Assembly: GCF_000281045.1 (NCBI RefSeq)
Contig: NW_008246112.1
Coordinates: forward strand, 325,436-389,435
DNA: 64,000 bases
Source of the DNA: Saprolegnia diclina VS20
Taxonomy: Eukaryota > Oomycota > Saprolegniomycetes > Saprolegniales > Saprolegniaceae
Direction: 5' to 3'
The notes beneath the pieces were generated by a model. That model had not been told where the DNA came from and did not search any database. It saw only the letters and a list, made by a program, of their open reading frames with translations. This document shows positions 33,812 to 44,690 of the stretch, in pieces (positions within the stretch are counted from its first letter, which is position 1; every line of letters starts with the position of its first letter). The translations under genes were made by a program, and so were the position numbers.

Positions 33812-35257
33812 TTAGAACTTTTGTAGTGTGAGCCGGAGGTGGAGTGCACCGGCCTCGATCGTCTTGTTCTTGAGTACGCGGTCTCGGGTCTTCTTGCTCA
33901 GGACACCGAGCGCCGTCTCCTTGACCATGACGCCAAACCCATGCAGCGGGCGAATGATAACGCCGGCCATGCCGAGCCCGACGCCTTTTGCAAACCCACC
34001 AAAGCCACTCGACTTGGCCCCGCGGATCGGGTCCTTCCACATGCCGGTAATGCCGGTGACGACGCCCTTGGTGAGCCTACGATACAAGTGGAGCGATATG
34101 GGGTAGGGTGCACGGCGTACCCTTCACCAGCCGCCACCATGTGATCGCCAAAGTTGCGCGGCCACTCCTTGGGCATGGTCGCCGCATACCACACGTTCGA
34201 TGGCTTTGTGGCGTCGAGGACGCGGAGGCGGTCGGCGTCAATGACAAAACTGCCCATTTTGCGGTCCGGCTGCAGCTTGTTGAAATCATAGACCTACAGT
34301 TCGCCAGTGAGCACAACTTGTCTATCGATTGCACGACAATAAGGACCTGCACGACGAGCGGCGACTGGCCGTCCCACGAGAGCCGAAGGGTTTCATGCCA
34401 CTTTGGGTGCAGCGACTGCTTGACGCAGTGACTCGAGATGACTTGCTCGCCGAGCCGGAACGACACGTACGGGTCCGAGCTGCCGCCGACATCCATCGCC
34501 ACCAAGTCGGCGCCTTGAACGAGCTCGATCGTAAGGATACCGACGTACTCGACCATGCCATGGGACCCGTGCGAGCTCGCGGCCGCATCTAGATGCAAAT
34601 GTCAATCTTTCAAGTTGTCAAGTGCAATGGTGGAGACTTCGCGTCGTGGGCCGCACGAGGCTCGACATGGCTTCTTGCCGCGTCTTGTTGGGGCCCATGC
34701 GGAACGCCATCTCGACGTACTTGGCGATGATGTAGGTTTCCCGGGCGTCGCGGGCGCAGTCGGGCAGCGGCTTGGAGACTGTCGTGGGCACCGAGAACTC
34801 GAGCGTCTCGTTGAGGCGCGCGTTGCCGCCGGCTTCAACGCACTCGAGCTGCGACCGCGTCCACTTGTCGAGCGTGCAGCTCAAGACAAACGAAATGTGA
34901 ACGCCGAGCGACCGGTGGACGCCGGCGCACTGTGTGCAGATGAACCCACCGTGCGTCACCGTCGCCCACCTAGACGACATGCAGGGGATGATACAGGCAT
35001 TTCGAGCGACGATGGATGTACTTGGGCTGAGGCGCGTTGCAGTCGGCGCAGTGGAGGTTCTCGTCGCGGGCGAGCAGCTCCGTGAGCGCGGCGATCGTAG
35101 CGTCGAGTGGCAAGTAGCTGCCGTCGTCATCGTCGTCACCGTGCTGCGGCGCATCAAAGCTCGGCTTGGCCGAGAGCTCTTCCTGGAGCGCTTTCTCGTC
35201 GAATTGGTTTTCGATCCGGCGCGCGGCCGATCGGGGTGTCTCGGGCTGGGTTGGCAT
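33812..35257 (-). CDS. ArfGAP-C2 protein with VPS13-like C-terminal segment
   Basis: Five exons (35022-35257, 34638-34969, 34347-34588, 34121-34293, 33812-34076) total 1248 nt, or 415 residues. Order: acidic N-terminus; ArfGAP zinc finger CX2CX16CX2C (CADC ... FICTQC, about 70-93) with the HRSLG arginine finger; a C2 domain (about 200-325) with GILTIELVQGADL and SSDPYV; then a glycine-rich tail with KGVVTGITGMWKDP and GFAKGVGLGMAGVIIRPLHG. That tail pattern is typical of the VPS13 C-terminus. ArfGAP-C2 (ZAC/AGD12 type) proteins stimulate GTP hydrolysis on Arf and bind lipids through C2. The donor of intron 2 (GTCTCC) is weak. An extra 5' exon at 35289-35476 (starting MHAPLALGN) is possible but its frame does not fit without an indel. 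Confidence 0.82.
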
Positions 35258-35754
35258 AAGCTCGAATATGCGTCACAAAGTTTGCGTGCAGAGTAACGAG
35301 CTAAAATTACCCTCGAATGACTGCGGATCCAGCGAGAGAAGGAGAAGGAGCCGTTGAAAGTCGTCAGCGTCCGTGGAGGCCTCGAAGCCATCGCTTGCGC
35401 GATAAAACGTACTGGGTGCGTCGATTGGCCTTTTTTCGATCCTGGTCGCGTTGCCGAGCGCTAAAGGAGCGTGCATGGAGCGACATGGCTATGCGCATTG
35501 GCTAAAAACACGTCACTTTAGCGGGAGCAACCAATCGCAACGCATGGGGTTTGCGATGCATGGTCTTGAACGTCATAGCTCTTGGTCTGTGCGTAGGTAT
35601 GTGTGGCATCTTGGCACGTGTGCGTATGCCTTTCAGCGGTAGCGACGCTGCCTCTTCTCGCCGCCGTGTCTCTCATCTGTAATATTAATGTATCCTGGAT
35701 AAAGAGATCTAGGTGGCGATTTGGAGGTATGTCTAGTTCATACACCGACTAACG
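35258..35754. other. Upstream region of the ArfGAP gene, possible extra exon and CCAAT boxes
   Basis: A frame from 35476 down to 35289 on the minus strand begins with ATG, encodes DGFEASTDADDFQRLLLLL-like sequence and ends at a strong donor (G|GTAATT), but no acceptor joins it in phase to the ArfGAP frame. CCAAT-type motifs occur near 35496 (inverted) and 35527. The rest is unremarkable. Confidence 0.35.
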
Positions 35755-36766
35755 TTATCGTTTTACGTGCAGTTTTGGGCTCTGAAAGTGTGTGTTGTGG
35801 TGATTTGTGGTGAGCATCGACTCTAGAACCGACGAGCTCACGCTGCTGCGCAAGACGTCGAGGCGCGACGGCGCCGCCAAGTTGGGCTGCGACTCGGTGT
35901 TTTTGGTCGCGATTGAGTTGCGCAAGCACGATTTGACTTGGCGGATCTGCCGCTCAATGTCCATCTTGCGCACCGCGCGCATGCGCAACGACGGATCGCC
36001 ATCAATGAGGTCGAGCGACCGGCGGCCCCTCGGCTTCAACGCGGCTTCGAGTCGGTCTTGCTCGAGCTTTTGCAGCACGGGCGCGCCCGATGCGTAGCTC
36101 AAGCCTTTGCGTAGCGGGTGGTACGGTTGGAGCGGTCGGGGTGGCGCGTCCCGTTCGCGCGTCGGCGGGAGCTCGAGGAGGATCGACGATGGCGGCTGTC
36201 GCAGCCCCTCGACCACGTGGAGCTGGGCTGTAGTCGAGGCATCTATACTCGTACTTCACAGCCGCGTTGGCCGAGTAGGAGGTACCTAAGAGTGCGTCGG
36301 ACGGGTGGTCGAGCGCGAGGTTGATCCGGTCGTTCTCGAGGTCCCGCAGTGCGATTGGAATCGAGTGCAGCGGTGGCGCCGCAAAGTGCAAAACGGCTTG
36401 GGGCCGGCGACTCGCCGCGTCCGTATGGGAATTGCTGTGCACGGGAAGGCTGGCGCTTGGTGACTCGTCTGGCTTGGGCCGCGGTGGCCGGCGACAAAGA
36501 CTTGCCGATTTGGAGCTTTCGTCCTTGGGCTTCTCTTCTGCTTTGAGCCTGGCTTCGCGCTGGAGGCGCCGGAGCGCGTCTCGCTGGGCTTTGAGCGCGG
36601 CCTCCTTTTCAGTGATGGCGAGTGGGCGGGACCAATCGTCGAGCACGAGCAGGTCGAGCTGGTCGTCAATGTCGGGCTCGCACCACCCGTTGAGATCCAA
36701 GTCGTCGGTCTCGTCGTCGTCGTCGGTGGGCAGCGGTGGGTCCGTCCCACGCACTTTGCTCCGCAT
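35755..36766 (-). CDS. Unknown protein with charged coiled-coil segment
   Basis: Two exons (36286-36766 and 35755-36242; 43-nt intron GTACCT...TATAG) give 322 residues. I do not recognise it. Residues 1-45 are acidic (DDDDETDDLDLNG). Residues about 50-85 look like a short coiled coil (KEAALKAQRDALRRLQREA). A Pro/Ser-rich stretch follows, and the second exon has KMDIERQIRQVKSCLRN, another amphipathic helix. The final 50 residues are Ser-rich. The acceptor of the intron was chosen because it keeps both frames; a second join is possible. A cytoskeletal or scaffold role is conceivable but unsupported. Confidence 0.7.
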
Positions 36767-37379
36767 CGTGGCGCTTTTTGCAAGCGCTATTTTCGGCGAG
36801 AACCCACGGGTTTATATAAGGTTCTTGGCGCGTGCTCTTTGTAGTATGCAACGGAAGAAGAGTCGGGCACGCTGGGCTCATGACCATATTTGCTTCTACT
36901 TCTTGTGCGAGAGACGAAAGCGTTGTGAGTCGTCGGACTTGATGCAACTCTGCACCGAGTCGTGATCAAGTACCTCCCGAGTGAGTTGGGTAGGAGCCAT
37001 GGGTTCGAGTCGGTCGTTGGGACTGCGTGGTACGCTTGTCGACGTCATGGAAGCGGCAAGTGCTTTCGCCAGACAAGTTGTCTTGTTGCGTGCATCGAGC
37101 ATGTCTTTGCCCTAGCCCTCACAACTAAATACCAAAGCTTCTGGGCTACCAATAAGCAAGGAAACACGAGCACGTGCGTCCTTGGCTGTCAACTGCAGAT
37201 TTTACATCACAATAGTTGCGGTCTCCAATACGGACAACATCTTCTTCAGTATGCACACGGCTTTGAGAAAGAGAAGAAAGCGCTGCGATACTGCTGCTAC
37301 AGTGACGCAGTCGAGCACAGAAGACGTCGATTGCCTCCGAATATACGCACAATAAGTTAAACATCGAGCATGCTGTGGG
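36767..37379. other. Intergenic region, no gene seen
   Basis: The 0.6 kb lies between two minus-strand genes. Only short frames are present, with no family similarity. A GGTTCGAGTC match near 37012 was checked as a tRNA T-arm, but no clover-leaf can be built around it. Confidence 0.5.
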
Positions 37380-37909
37380 CTACGAGTAGGGCCAGACGCG
37401 GTTCAGACCAGGGTGCAGCTCCTGAAGCGTCTTCTTGCTCGACTTGACGGGCTTGATTGGCGCCGCATTCTTGGACAGACAGCTCGGCTGCAGCGGATCG
37501 GTGCTGGGCACCACTTCGTCTGGGATCGTATCGGCACCAAAATCGACTAGACTCAATAGTACTAAACATCTAGTTGCACCATTCGCCTACCTTTGGCAAT
37601 GTACGTGGTCCAGTCCCCGTCGGCGGGCGACCATCCACTCGGGTTGCGCGCGCCAGCATTCGCGTTGCTGTATATCCTCGGCACGGCGAGCTTGTACATG
37701 TGAAGCCGACCGGCGTCCACGAGGCTCGAGATGCGCGGCGGTGACGGCGGTGCGTCGTCCGTGCGCACGGGCGGTGGCGCCGGTTTGGGCTTGTGCCTCT
37801 GTCGCTGTGGCCACGTGGATGCGAGACCGAGCGTCTCGTCATCGTTGCTCCAGCCAGAGAGGACAAAGTCTTCGAGCGCGTCGGGCGTCGCAAGCCGGTC
37901 CTTGGTCAT
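37380..37909 (-). CDS. Small unknown protein, Pro-rich
   Basis: Two exons (37591-37909, 37380-37546; 44-nt intron GTAGGC...TCTAG) encode 161 residues. The protein begins MTKDRLATPDALEDFVLSGW, has a basic/proline stretch (RHKPKPAPPPVR), then YKLAVPRIYSNANAG and GDWTTYIAK, and ends LHPGLNRVWPYS. The codon bias and the in-phase intron support a real gene. I do not recognise the family, and there is no signal peptide or membrane segment. Confidence 0.7.
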
Positions 37910-39443
37910 TCAAACCGAGCAGCAGGTATACCATAAATACATTGTCACTGTGTCAACCACCGAAAAACGCCTCTGCACGCTGCCGACGGATTGGTGCAGA
38001 AGGCTCCTTGTTGAAGCTTCTTGGACTCCAGCGAGGACGCCATGCGGTGGGAACGCGTCGAGTACGAAGAAGATGGCGATGCAAGAGGACTCTCACAGCA
38101 CAACTCGACAATGAAGAAATGGGGAATCAAGGAAGAAAGACGGAATATGAAACACAAAACCCATTATTGGCAGTATTCGTTGTTGTTTATTGAGAGAGAG
38201 GCTCCACGAATGTGGGTTTAGTGAAGCTATGGAGCTGAGCTCCGAGAGGTGGCGGAGCCCGTTCGCGCAGCACGCGAGCTGGTCGAGGTGGGGCCCAACG
38301 TGCACGTCTGGAGGGCAGTGGCGCTGCGACAGGCACCAGCAGGGTGAAGGCGGCGAGGTTGCCGTCGCACATAGGGAGCACCGCCATCACAACCCGCCGG
38401 GGTCGTCTGCACGTACTCCGTGTGAGGTCCGACGCGGCGAGCGCACCAGAAACGCCAAGAGAGTCGAAAAGACAGCGTCGTTGCACGTGAGGCGCTGGTT
38501 GACAGCTTCCAGCTGCTGGATTCCAGATGGTTTTTCAATTGCACCTGGGGTGCCTGGGGTCCTGCATGTCGCCCGCGATGAAGACGTAGCGCTCGGCGCA
38601 GCGAGCCGCGGTCGATGGGGGCTCACCGCCGTACGCCTCGCACAACAGTTGTGCAGAGGTCATAACGACACAAGCGCTGCACGTACTCCAGCGTGATTTT
38701 ACTGCTGCAAAGGTACGCGGGCAGCATCGGATTGGCTGCCGCCCAGCATCGGACCCTGCCATTGCTTCATCGAGCTTTTCCTTAAGCTCGTTTTTACATT
38801 GGTGGGATCCAGCGCCCTGTCGCTCTCGGAGCTACAAGTAGTCAAACGTGCATGGAGCCAGCCAAACATGCATCGAACGTGTAGATCACGGACCTTACGG
38901 TACCGGTAGTCAACGCTGACATCTCATGCGCCAAGGACAAACGCCTGCACCACTAGCGTACTATGGTTGATCCGTTGTAGAGAGAAGACTGCGCTAACTT
39001 ACAGAGCGATCGGTGGGCTGTAGACGACGCTACTCCGAGGTGCACTGCCTGTCCAGTTCCGGAGCGCTCGTGTGGTGCCACGTCATGAATTCCGGATATG
39101 TTGGGAATGTTCAAGCATCCGGACGACGTTGTGTGCAAGTCGATAGATTGATACTTACCATCAACTATGGAAGTTCTTGTCGAGTGGCATCGCTCGACCA
39201 TAGCAAGATCGATGCGCGTCTGCCTGATCATGCGACGACGACGACCTGTGCAAAGTCGACGCTCGCAGCCATAGCCCGACGCGTAAATGGTGCTTTTGGC
39301 AGGCGCCAAGCAGTAGGCGCCGTGCCGGTGCTGTCCGAGACTGAAAAAGCCCGGCGACAAGAGACGTACTCGTACATACTGTAGACTGATGAACGAGGCT
39401 CCCTCGGTAATAGATAACGTTAATCCTACAACGATGACAGGTA
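37910..39443. other. Large mostly non-coding stretch
   Basis: The 1.5 kb between the small unknown gene and the LRAT-type gene holds one doubtful gene (see 38093-38663) and otherwise only short frames. The right 600 bases, from about 38770, have mixed codon composition and no gene-like signal. Confidence 0.4.
38093..38663 (-). CDS. Doubtful small gene, unresolved exons
   Basis: The minus strand has coding-like pieces: a start at 38663 (MTSAQLLCEAYGGEPPSTAA), a middle piece with LTCNDAVFSTLLAFLV, and a Cys-bearing end (HVGPHLDQLACCANGLRHL). A GTACGT donor with a CAG acceptor 89 bases on would join the last two in phase, but the first join needs an intron of only about 29 nt. The spaced cysteines recall small secreted proteins, yet no family can be named. 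It may be a decayed gene. Confidence 0.25.
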
Positions 39444-40682
39444 CTACGAAGTTCGTTTGGCGTCTCCTTGGTCGTCGTCGCCGTCGTCCGAGTCCTCTTC
39501 GTCGTCGTCGCCATCCTCGTCGTCGTCGTCGTCAAGCTCGGACGAGCTTGTATACGTCAGCTTGAGGTTGCACTCGCTTGCGTCCAAGTCCTTATCGAGC
39601 GCGTCCGCGTCGACCAGCTCAAACTCGGAGGCAAAGTCGCGCGTCGCCGACGTTCGGAGGAGACCGTCCTTGGGCTGCACGCCCACGTACCACCGGCGCA
39701 GTCGGCGCGATTGGAGCTCACCGTTGTACGCATACTCGAAGCGGAAGAGGTTCTCGCGGTGGTAGATGCGGGGCCGAATGAGCTTGACGCACTTGGCCTT
39801 GGAGCACACGAGGCGGCCGCTCGAGACGTCCTCGAACGTGACCTTCATCGTGTTGATGTCCGTCTGCTCGGCGCGCGCATAGAACGGCGACGGAAGGTTG
39901 CGCAGGAGCGGCTCGGTCTCGGCCAAGTCGACTTCGACGACGTACAAGAGGTTGCCGCGGACTTGAACGTACTTGGTCGTGTCCTTGAGCTTGAGATAGA
40001 CGCGCCGCCGCTGGTTCGTGCTTGGGTCGAGACTGTTCAGACGCGTGCAAAGCGTCTCGAGTGTCAATCGGTACTCGTCCTTGAGCTTGTGGACCTGCGA
40101 GACGAGCGAGTCGAGGTGCTGCGACACGGACCGCTGCCGCTCGTACGGGATCGACGTTGGCCCGGACGTAAAAATCTGCTTTGCAAAGAGCCGACCGGTC
40201 TTGCACCAGTTGGCAACGTGCTCGCAGTTGAGGCTAAGAATGTTAAAGTGGCCGCGGCCGGCGCCGAGGAGGAACTGGCAGCGCGCAAGGACCACCGGCG
40301 GAATGTCGGAAGCCGACCGGTGCACTTCGCCGAGCTTGGAGATCGTGTCGCCGAGGATCGACGAGTTGTACTGGACGCGGCGGAGGTACTTCATCGAGCG
40401 GCCATCCAAGAACTGCGTCAGCGTTGTGAGGCGGAAGCACGAGTCGGCCTGCGACTCGGCAAAGTTCTGGAGCGGGCTCCACGTGTGGGCCACGATGACA
40501 TCGTCCGGCGTCTCGCCGCGCGTGTAGACGATGCCATGGTGCGAGTATGTGATGGGCCATCGGCCAAAGTCCCAGATGCAGATCTGGTCGGCGGTCTGGA
40601 GCGTCGAGACGTGGTAGACGGCCGAGTTCATATCGCGTGCGCAAAGCAAGCCAAGTTGGCGACTGCCCTGTGGCCGCTTCAT
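39444..40682 (-). CDS. LRAT-fold (NlpC/P60-like) protein with acidic tail
   Basis: Intronless, 412 residues from the ATG at 40682. The N-terminal half has the LRAT catalytic layout: His49 in SHHGIVYTRG, His66 in IVAHTW and Cys153 in SLNCEHVANW. Members act as thiol acyltransferases, phospholipases or proteases; the activity here cannot be told. The middle is helical with basic patches and a beta-rich stretch (RVYLKLKDTTKYVQVRGNLL). The last 40 residues are an Asp/Glu run, encoded by GAC/GAG-rich repeats. The frame extends nine codons further upstream without an ATG. Confidence 0.8.
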   Translation of the reverse strand: MKRPQGSRQLGLLCARDMNSAVYHVSTLQTADQICIWDFGRWPITYSHHGIVYTRGETPDDVIVAHTWSPLQNFAESQADSCFRLTTLTQFLDGRSMKYLRRVQYNSSILGDTISKLGEVHRSASDIPPVVLARCQFLLGAGRGHFNILSLNCEHVANWCKTGRLFAKQIFTSGPTSIPYERQRSVSQHLDSLVSQVHKLKDEYRLTLETLCTRLNSLDPSTNQRRRVYLKLKDTTKYVQVRGNLLYVVEVDLAETEPLLRNLPSPFYARAEQTDINTMKVTFEDVSSGRLVCSKAKCVKLIRPRIYHRENLFRFEYAYNGELQSRRLRRWYVGVQPKDGLLRTSATRDFASEFELVDADALDKDLDASECNLKLTYTSSSELDDDDDEDGDDDEEDSDDGDDDQGDAKRTS

Positions 40683-41624
40683 TTTTTTACACAAAATCAG
40701 CCAAAGCACTTGGCGTTTCTATTCCGCGTGCGAAAAATGGTATTTTATTAGCCGCCGCCGCGACTAACGGCGACGCGCTATTTTTTCGAAAGATTTAATT
40801 CCGCCTATGGCGCGCTATCGCAGGACCGATATTTTTATTACGCCGCAACCTGTCACACCTGCGAACTGGCCCGCGGACCCAGGAGATGGACCAACACCCA
40901 ACGGCGTCGGGCCGGTGGTTTGCAGCGACAGTAAGTCGTAGTAGTTACTACAACCCGACCCAGCGCGTCGACACGATCGTAGATACCTCTATCTTCGCCA
41001 TCGTCGTTGGTTATTATTTGTACCAGTGCGCTAGTCGAAGGCATGCATTGCTGGCGGCGCCGACGAGGCGACATGCACAGCAGTGGTCGGTCGCGCCATG
41101 TGGATCTTGCGTTTCTAGATCTTGTGACGCGGCGGCGTCGTCAGGGCAGCTGCGACCATTTGTCTCGGTCCGCGCTCGCGGCAAGCTACTGCAACCAAGA
41201 ACCAAGAACGGATGAGCGCCATCGCGCGGCCTGTCCAAGACGTACTGGTATACACTGGTTCAGGGGTGCGTGCGCGCGACGATGGCGCCAGGTCGAGAGG
41301 AAAAGGATGTCGGGTACACGCATCATTTGCTTGATGGGAGGAAAGACCATCCAAGATCAACTTCAATGACGTGACGCAGCCGGGAGCCAACGTCGTCGTC
41401 GACGCAACCTTTGGACGCAGAACACAGAACCAAGAAGAAGAGAGGATGCTACCCATGAGAAGCCTCGTGGTGGGCAGCAGCTACTGCACCAGCCAGAGCA
41501 ACTCGACGCAGTATCCTGCTCCAGCTCCTCGAATTTCGCCAAATCGGATCGCGCGGTTTGAAATCTTTTGCTTTTCATCCAATCGGATGCCAGATGCGCT
41601 TGCCACCGTAATTTTTCAGCAAGT
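40683..41624. other. Intergenic region between divergent LRAT-type and zinc-finger genes
   Basis: Left part (40683-40850) is A/T-rich and likely the promoter of the LRAT-type gene. The rest contains short frames without similarity. AACCAAGAA-type short repeats occur near 41197-41210 and 41427-41440. No gene is supported. Confidence 0.4.
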
Positions 41625-42359
41625 ATGCTTGGTGGACGTGGCGGCGGTGGTGGCCGGGGCGGGCGCGGTGGCGTGAGCGCCGGCGACTGGATCTGCCCGA
41701 CCGAGGGCTGTGGCAACATCAACTTTGCTCGCCGCCTCGAGTGCAATCGGTGCTTCAAGCCCCGCGCCGACGCGCCGAAAGGCAAGCCCGAGAAGACCGG
41801 GCTCTTTGGCCCGGGCGACTGGGCGTGCGGCAAGTGCGGCAACATGAACTGGGAGCGGCGTAACGAGTGCAACATCTGCAAGAACCCCAAGACGACGCTC
41901 GGCCCGGAAGAGAAGCGTGACGGCGCGGGCGGCGGCTTCAACGAGCGCCAAGAACGCATGGCGTCCTCCAAGCGCGAGGTTGACGAAGATGGCTACGACG
42001 ACTTTGGTATGCGCCGCCCGTCCGTCAAGTCGAGCAAGGCCGAGCGCGAAGCCGCAGCTCTCGCCCGTCTAAAGCAATCGTACAGTGGCATCTACGACAA
42101 CGACCACGGGCCGGCCGACGACCACGTCCGCCCCAAGGAAACGACATCTGCCGACAGCGAGCAGTCGCCCGCCAAGCCGCGACGCGAGCGCGATGCGCGC
42201 CGGGACCGCGACGAGCCTCGATCCACCAAGCAGCGAAGCCGGAGCCGCGACCGCCCGAGCGACCGACGCAGCCGCAGTCGTGACCGTCAGCGCAGCCGGA
42301 GCCGCGATCGCCAGCGTAGCCGGTCCCGCGGCCGCAACGATCGCTCGTCTCGGCGATAA
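41625..42359 (+). CDS. ZRANB2: RanBP2-type zinc finger/RS protein (ZRANB2-like)
   Basis: Intronless, 244 residues. A Gly/Arg start ([14 protein letters not shown]) is followed by two RanBP2-type fingers of the WXCXX(X)CXN..CXXC type: [18 protein letters not shown] with CNRC, and [16 protein letters not shown] with CNIC. A charged linker and a C-terminal RS domain ([14 protein letters not shown] type repeats) complete it. In animals ZRANB2 binds single-stranded GGU RNA through these fingers and influences splicing. The two fingers plus RS tail fit the same nuclear role. I use the ATG at 41625; the frame is open upstream but not family-like. Confidence 0.9.
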   Translation: MLGGRGGGGGRGGRGGVSAGDWICPTEGCGNINFARRLECNRCFKPRADAPKGKPEKTGLFGPGDWACGKCGNMNWERRNECNICKNPKTTLGPEEKRDGAGGGFNERQERMASSKREVDEDGYDDFGMRRPSVKSSKAEREAAALARLKQSYSGIYDNDHGPADDHVRPKETTSADSEQSPAKPRRERDARRDRDEPRSTKQRSRSRDRPSDRRSRSRDRQRSRSRDRQRSRSRGRNDRSSRR

Positions 42360-42650
42360 GCACGCAACATGCAAGTGTTTGTCTCGCCGAACTCTACTTT
42401 GACTTGGCGTCCTCCGGCCCTTTCCTCCTCCGCAGCCATCATGCACGACGTGGCCACACATCCGCAGCTTGGCTTCGCACACCGCCTGCCATCAAGTGAA
42501 ATACTGGGTTGGGCTATTTGTGGTCGTACGCGTCTACTTCTACTGCTACTCGCACATCCTGTCTGCCTGCTCTTCTTCATGTGTGGGTCTGTCGTTAAGG
42601 CCGCGCGTGGCATATGTGGCGGCGCTGAGAGGATCTCGAGTGCACGCACC

Positions 42651-44690
42651 TCACGAGTTGACAAAGAACGGGTTGCGCGTCACGACGCGGGTGGTGGGCG
42701 GCGGCGGGCGGCGGTCGTCCGGCTGAAAAAACATGCTCAAGCTCGACACTTGGTGTGCATACCGCGCGCCTTCCTCTTCGACGGCGTTCAAATCTTCCCA
42801 CAGCGGTTGCTTGTCCATATGCGCACGAGACATCGGTGGTGTCGGCGCTTGCTGGCCCCACAACGACGCCTCGGACGAAGCACGAACGCCCGCGCCCAAG
42901 TGCCGGAACGCCGAGAGGTCGACGCTGTTGAACGACGGACTCGATACGAGCGTCGGCGGCGTCGGCGGTTGCTGCGTGTATGTGGACGGCTGGAACACAA
43001 TGACTTCGTCGTCGAAGTCCTCCTCGTCTTCGTTGCCAATGTCATCGTCGAACCCGCCGTGCTGGCTGAGGAGACCCATGCTCACGTTGCTGGGCGACGC
43101 GGCCGACCAGCGCGGCGACGTCTCAAACTGGTTCAAGTGCCAGTAAAGGTACACGCGTTCCTAATATACACACTGAGCAAAGCCCGACAATATGAGATCA
43201 TACATACCTCGTCACCAATCGGCTTGGTGAGGCGGCGGCCAAAGCCAACCAAGTTGGCACAGCGCACGTGCAGCGCATCGGTCTCCGAGAGGAGCTCGTT
43301 GGCTCTGATATAGGAGCCGTCCAAGGGCGCAAAGCAGCGCAACTCGTGCATTTCCTTGAGCTTTGGCTTCCACGCGAGCGCGTCCGGGTCGTCGTGGTCC
43401 AAGCAAAGGCTGTTGAGCACGCACGCCAGCGCTTCGAGAAACGGGGCTGTCTCGACAGACGCGAGTAGCTCCAGCCGCGGATGCAAGTAGTCAGCCATGA
43501 CACTCACGGGCCCGAGCAGCGCTGTCGTCTTGTCCCGGTTCTCGTCCACATACTGAAGCGTCGTTGTGAGTAGCAGCAACGCAAGCCGCAGTGCATGCGT
43601 GCGCATCGTGCCCACTGAGGTGTGGAGGCAGTGCATGTTGATGGCGCAGAGCTTGAGCAAGAGAGCGTCGCCAATGACGCCGGCGGACAACAAGAGCTTG
43701 TAGTCATCGCCGACCGCATCTTCGAGGTCCAAGGGGTACGTGGTCGGGTCGACAGCGTCGCCACCCGGCGAGAGAAAATGACCATGAAGCCGCGTGAGAC
43801 GATGGAGAAAGCTCTTGAGGAAGGCCGACTTGTCCTTTGGCGACGACGTACTCGCGATCGGCGGGAGATGCGCCGGCATCGGGCGCTGCCGCGCCCGTTC
43901 AAAGAGCAACGCAAGGTTTTCAGCCGCGGTAGCAAACGGCTGGGGCACGAGGAGGCTGCGGCAGTACCGGTACACCTACATATGTCGTTGATATGGGTAC
44001 GCAAGCAGGCAAGAACGTACAGCGATCGTCTCGGCTTCAACGTACGTCGCAAGGACAGCAAGCTGGTTGTGCGGGTTGCCGTTCTCGGGCATCACAGCGA
44101 GCGCGCGGTGGTAGAAGCTCTCGGCGGCGGCAAAGTTCTTTTTGGCTTTCTGGCTGTGCAGCTCGCGGTACCGGGCAATGTCGCCGAGGAAGATGAGACA
44201 CCGGAACATGCTCTGGAGCACGGCGTCGCTGGACGGGCCGGCCGCGAACGCGTCGTGGAGCTTCTCGTAGTACGCCGACGCGCTGTCGAGGAAGGACTGG
44301 AACTGCAGCGAGACCTGGAAGAAGTGCTCGCGCACGCGCCGGTCGCCGTTTGAGGCCGCTGCATACTACTCGAGGATGAGGGCAAAGCTATGCGTGGAGA
44401 CGACGTACCTTGCGAATGCTGCGACGGAAGCTCTCGATGCACTTGTAGAAGCACGGCTTCCAAAGCACTTCCTCGGTCTTCTTGGACGCCGAGTCCGCCG
44501 GGTACGACGACGTGTAGTGGAGCGCCTTCTCGAGCAGGCTACACACGATGACTGAGCTCTATACGAGTAGTCGCAATGGAATCATGTACCTTAGGCGAAG
44601 CGGGTCGTCCGGGATGCATGGCGCACCGTTCTTGAGGCTCTCGCGGAGCAAGCGCTCGCTGGCGGCAACGTCCCTAGCACCGCCTGCCAT
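42651..44690 (-). CDS. EST1/SMG5-7-like protein with one apparent frameshift
   Basis: Five exons (44590-44690, 44408-44538, 44021-44365, 43208-43975, 42651-43160; introns 42-51 nt) encode about 617 residues. The EST1 N-terminal 14-3-3-like region has LWKPCFYKCIESFRRSIRK and CLIFLGDIARYREL; FYHRALAVMPENGNPHNQLAVLATY and YRYCRSLLVPQPFATAAENLALLF follow, matching the EST1 RNA/DNA-binding fold. The C-terminus has an acidic EVIVFQP-like motif and a Pro-rich tail. In exon 2 a GGG at 44459-44461 must lose one base to keep LWKPCFYK in frame. Family members act in nonsense-mediated mRNA decay or telomere maintenance; no PIN domain is present, which favours SMG7 or EST1 over SMG6. Confidence 0.8.

Noticed and set aside
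35289-35476. Extra 5' exon for the ArfGAP gene
   Set aside because: The frame looks coding and ends at a good donor, but no acceptor keeps the phase to the ArfGAP exon; it would need another frameshift.
36960-37040. Possible tRNA (GGTTCGAGTC near 37012)
   Set aside because: No D arm, anticodon arm or acceptor pairing can be built around it.
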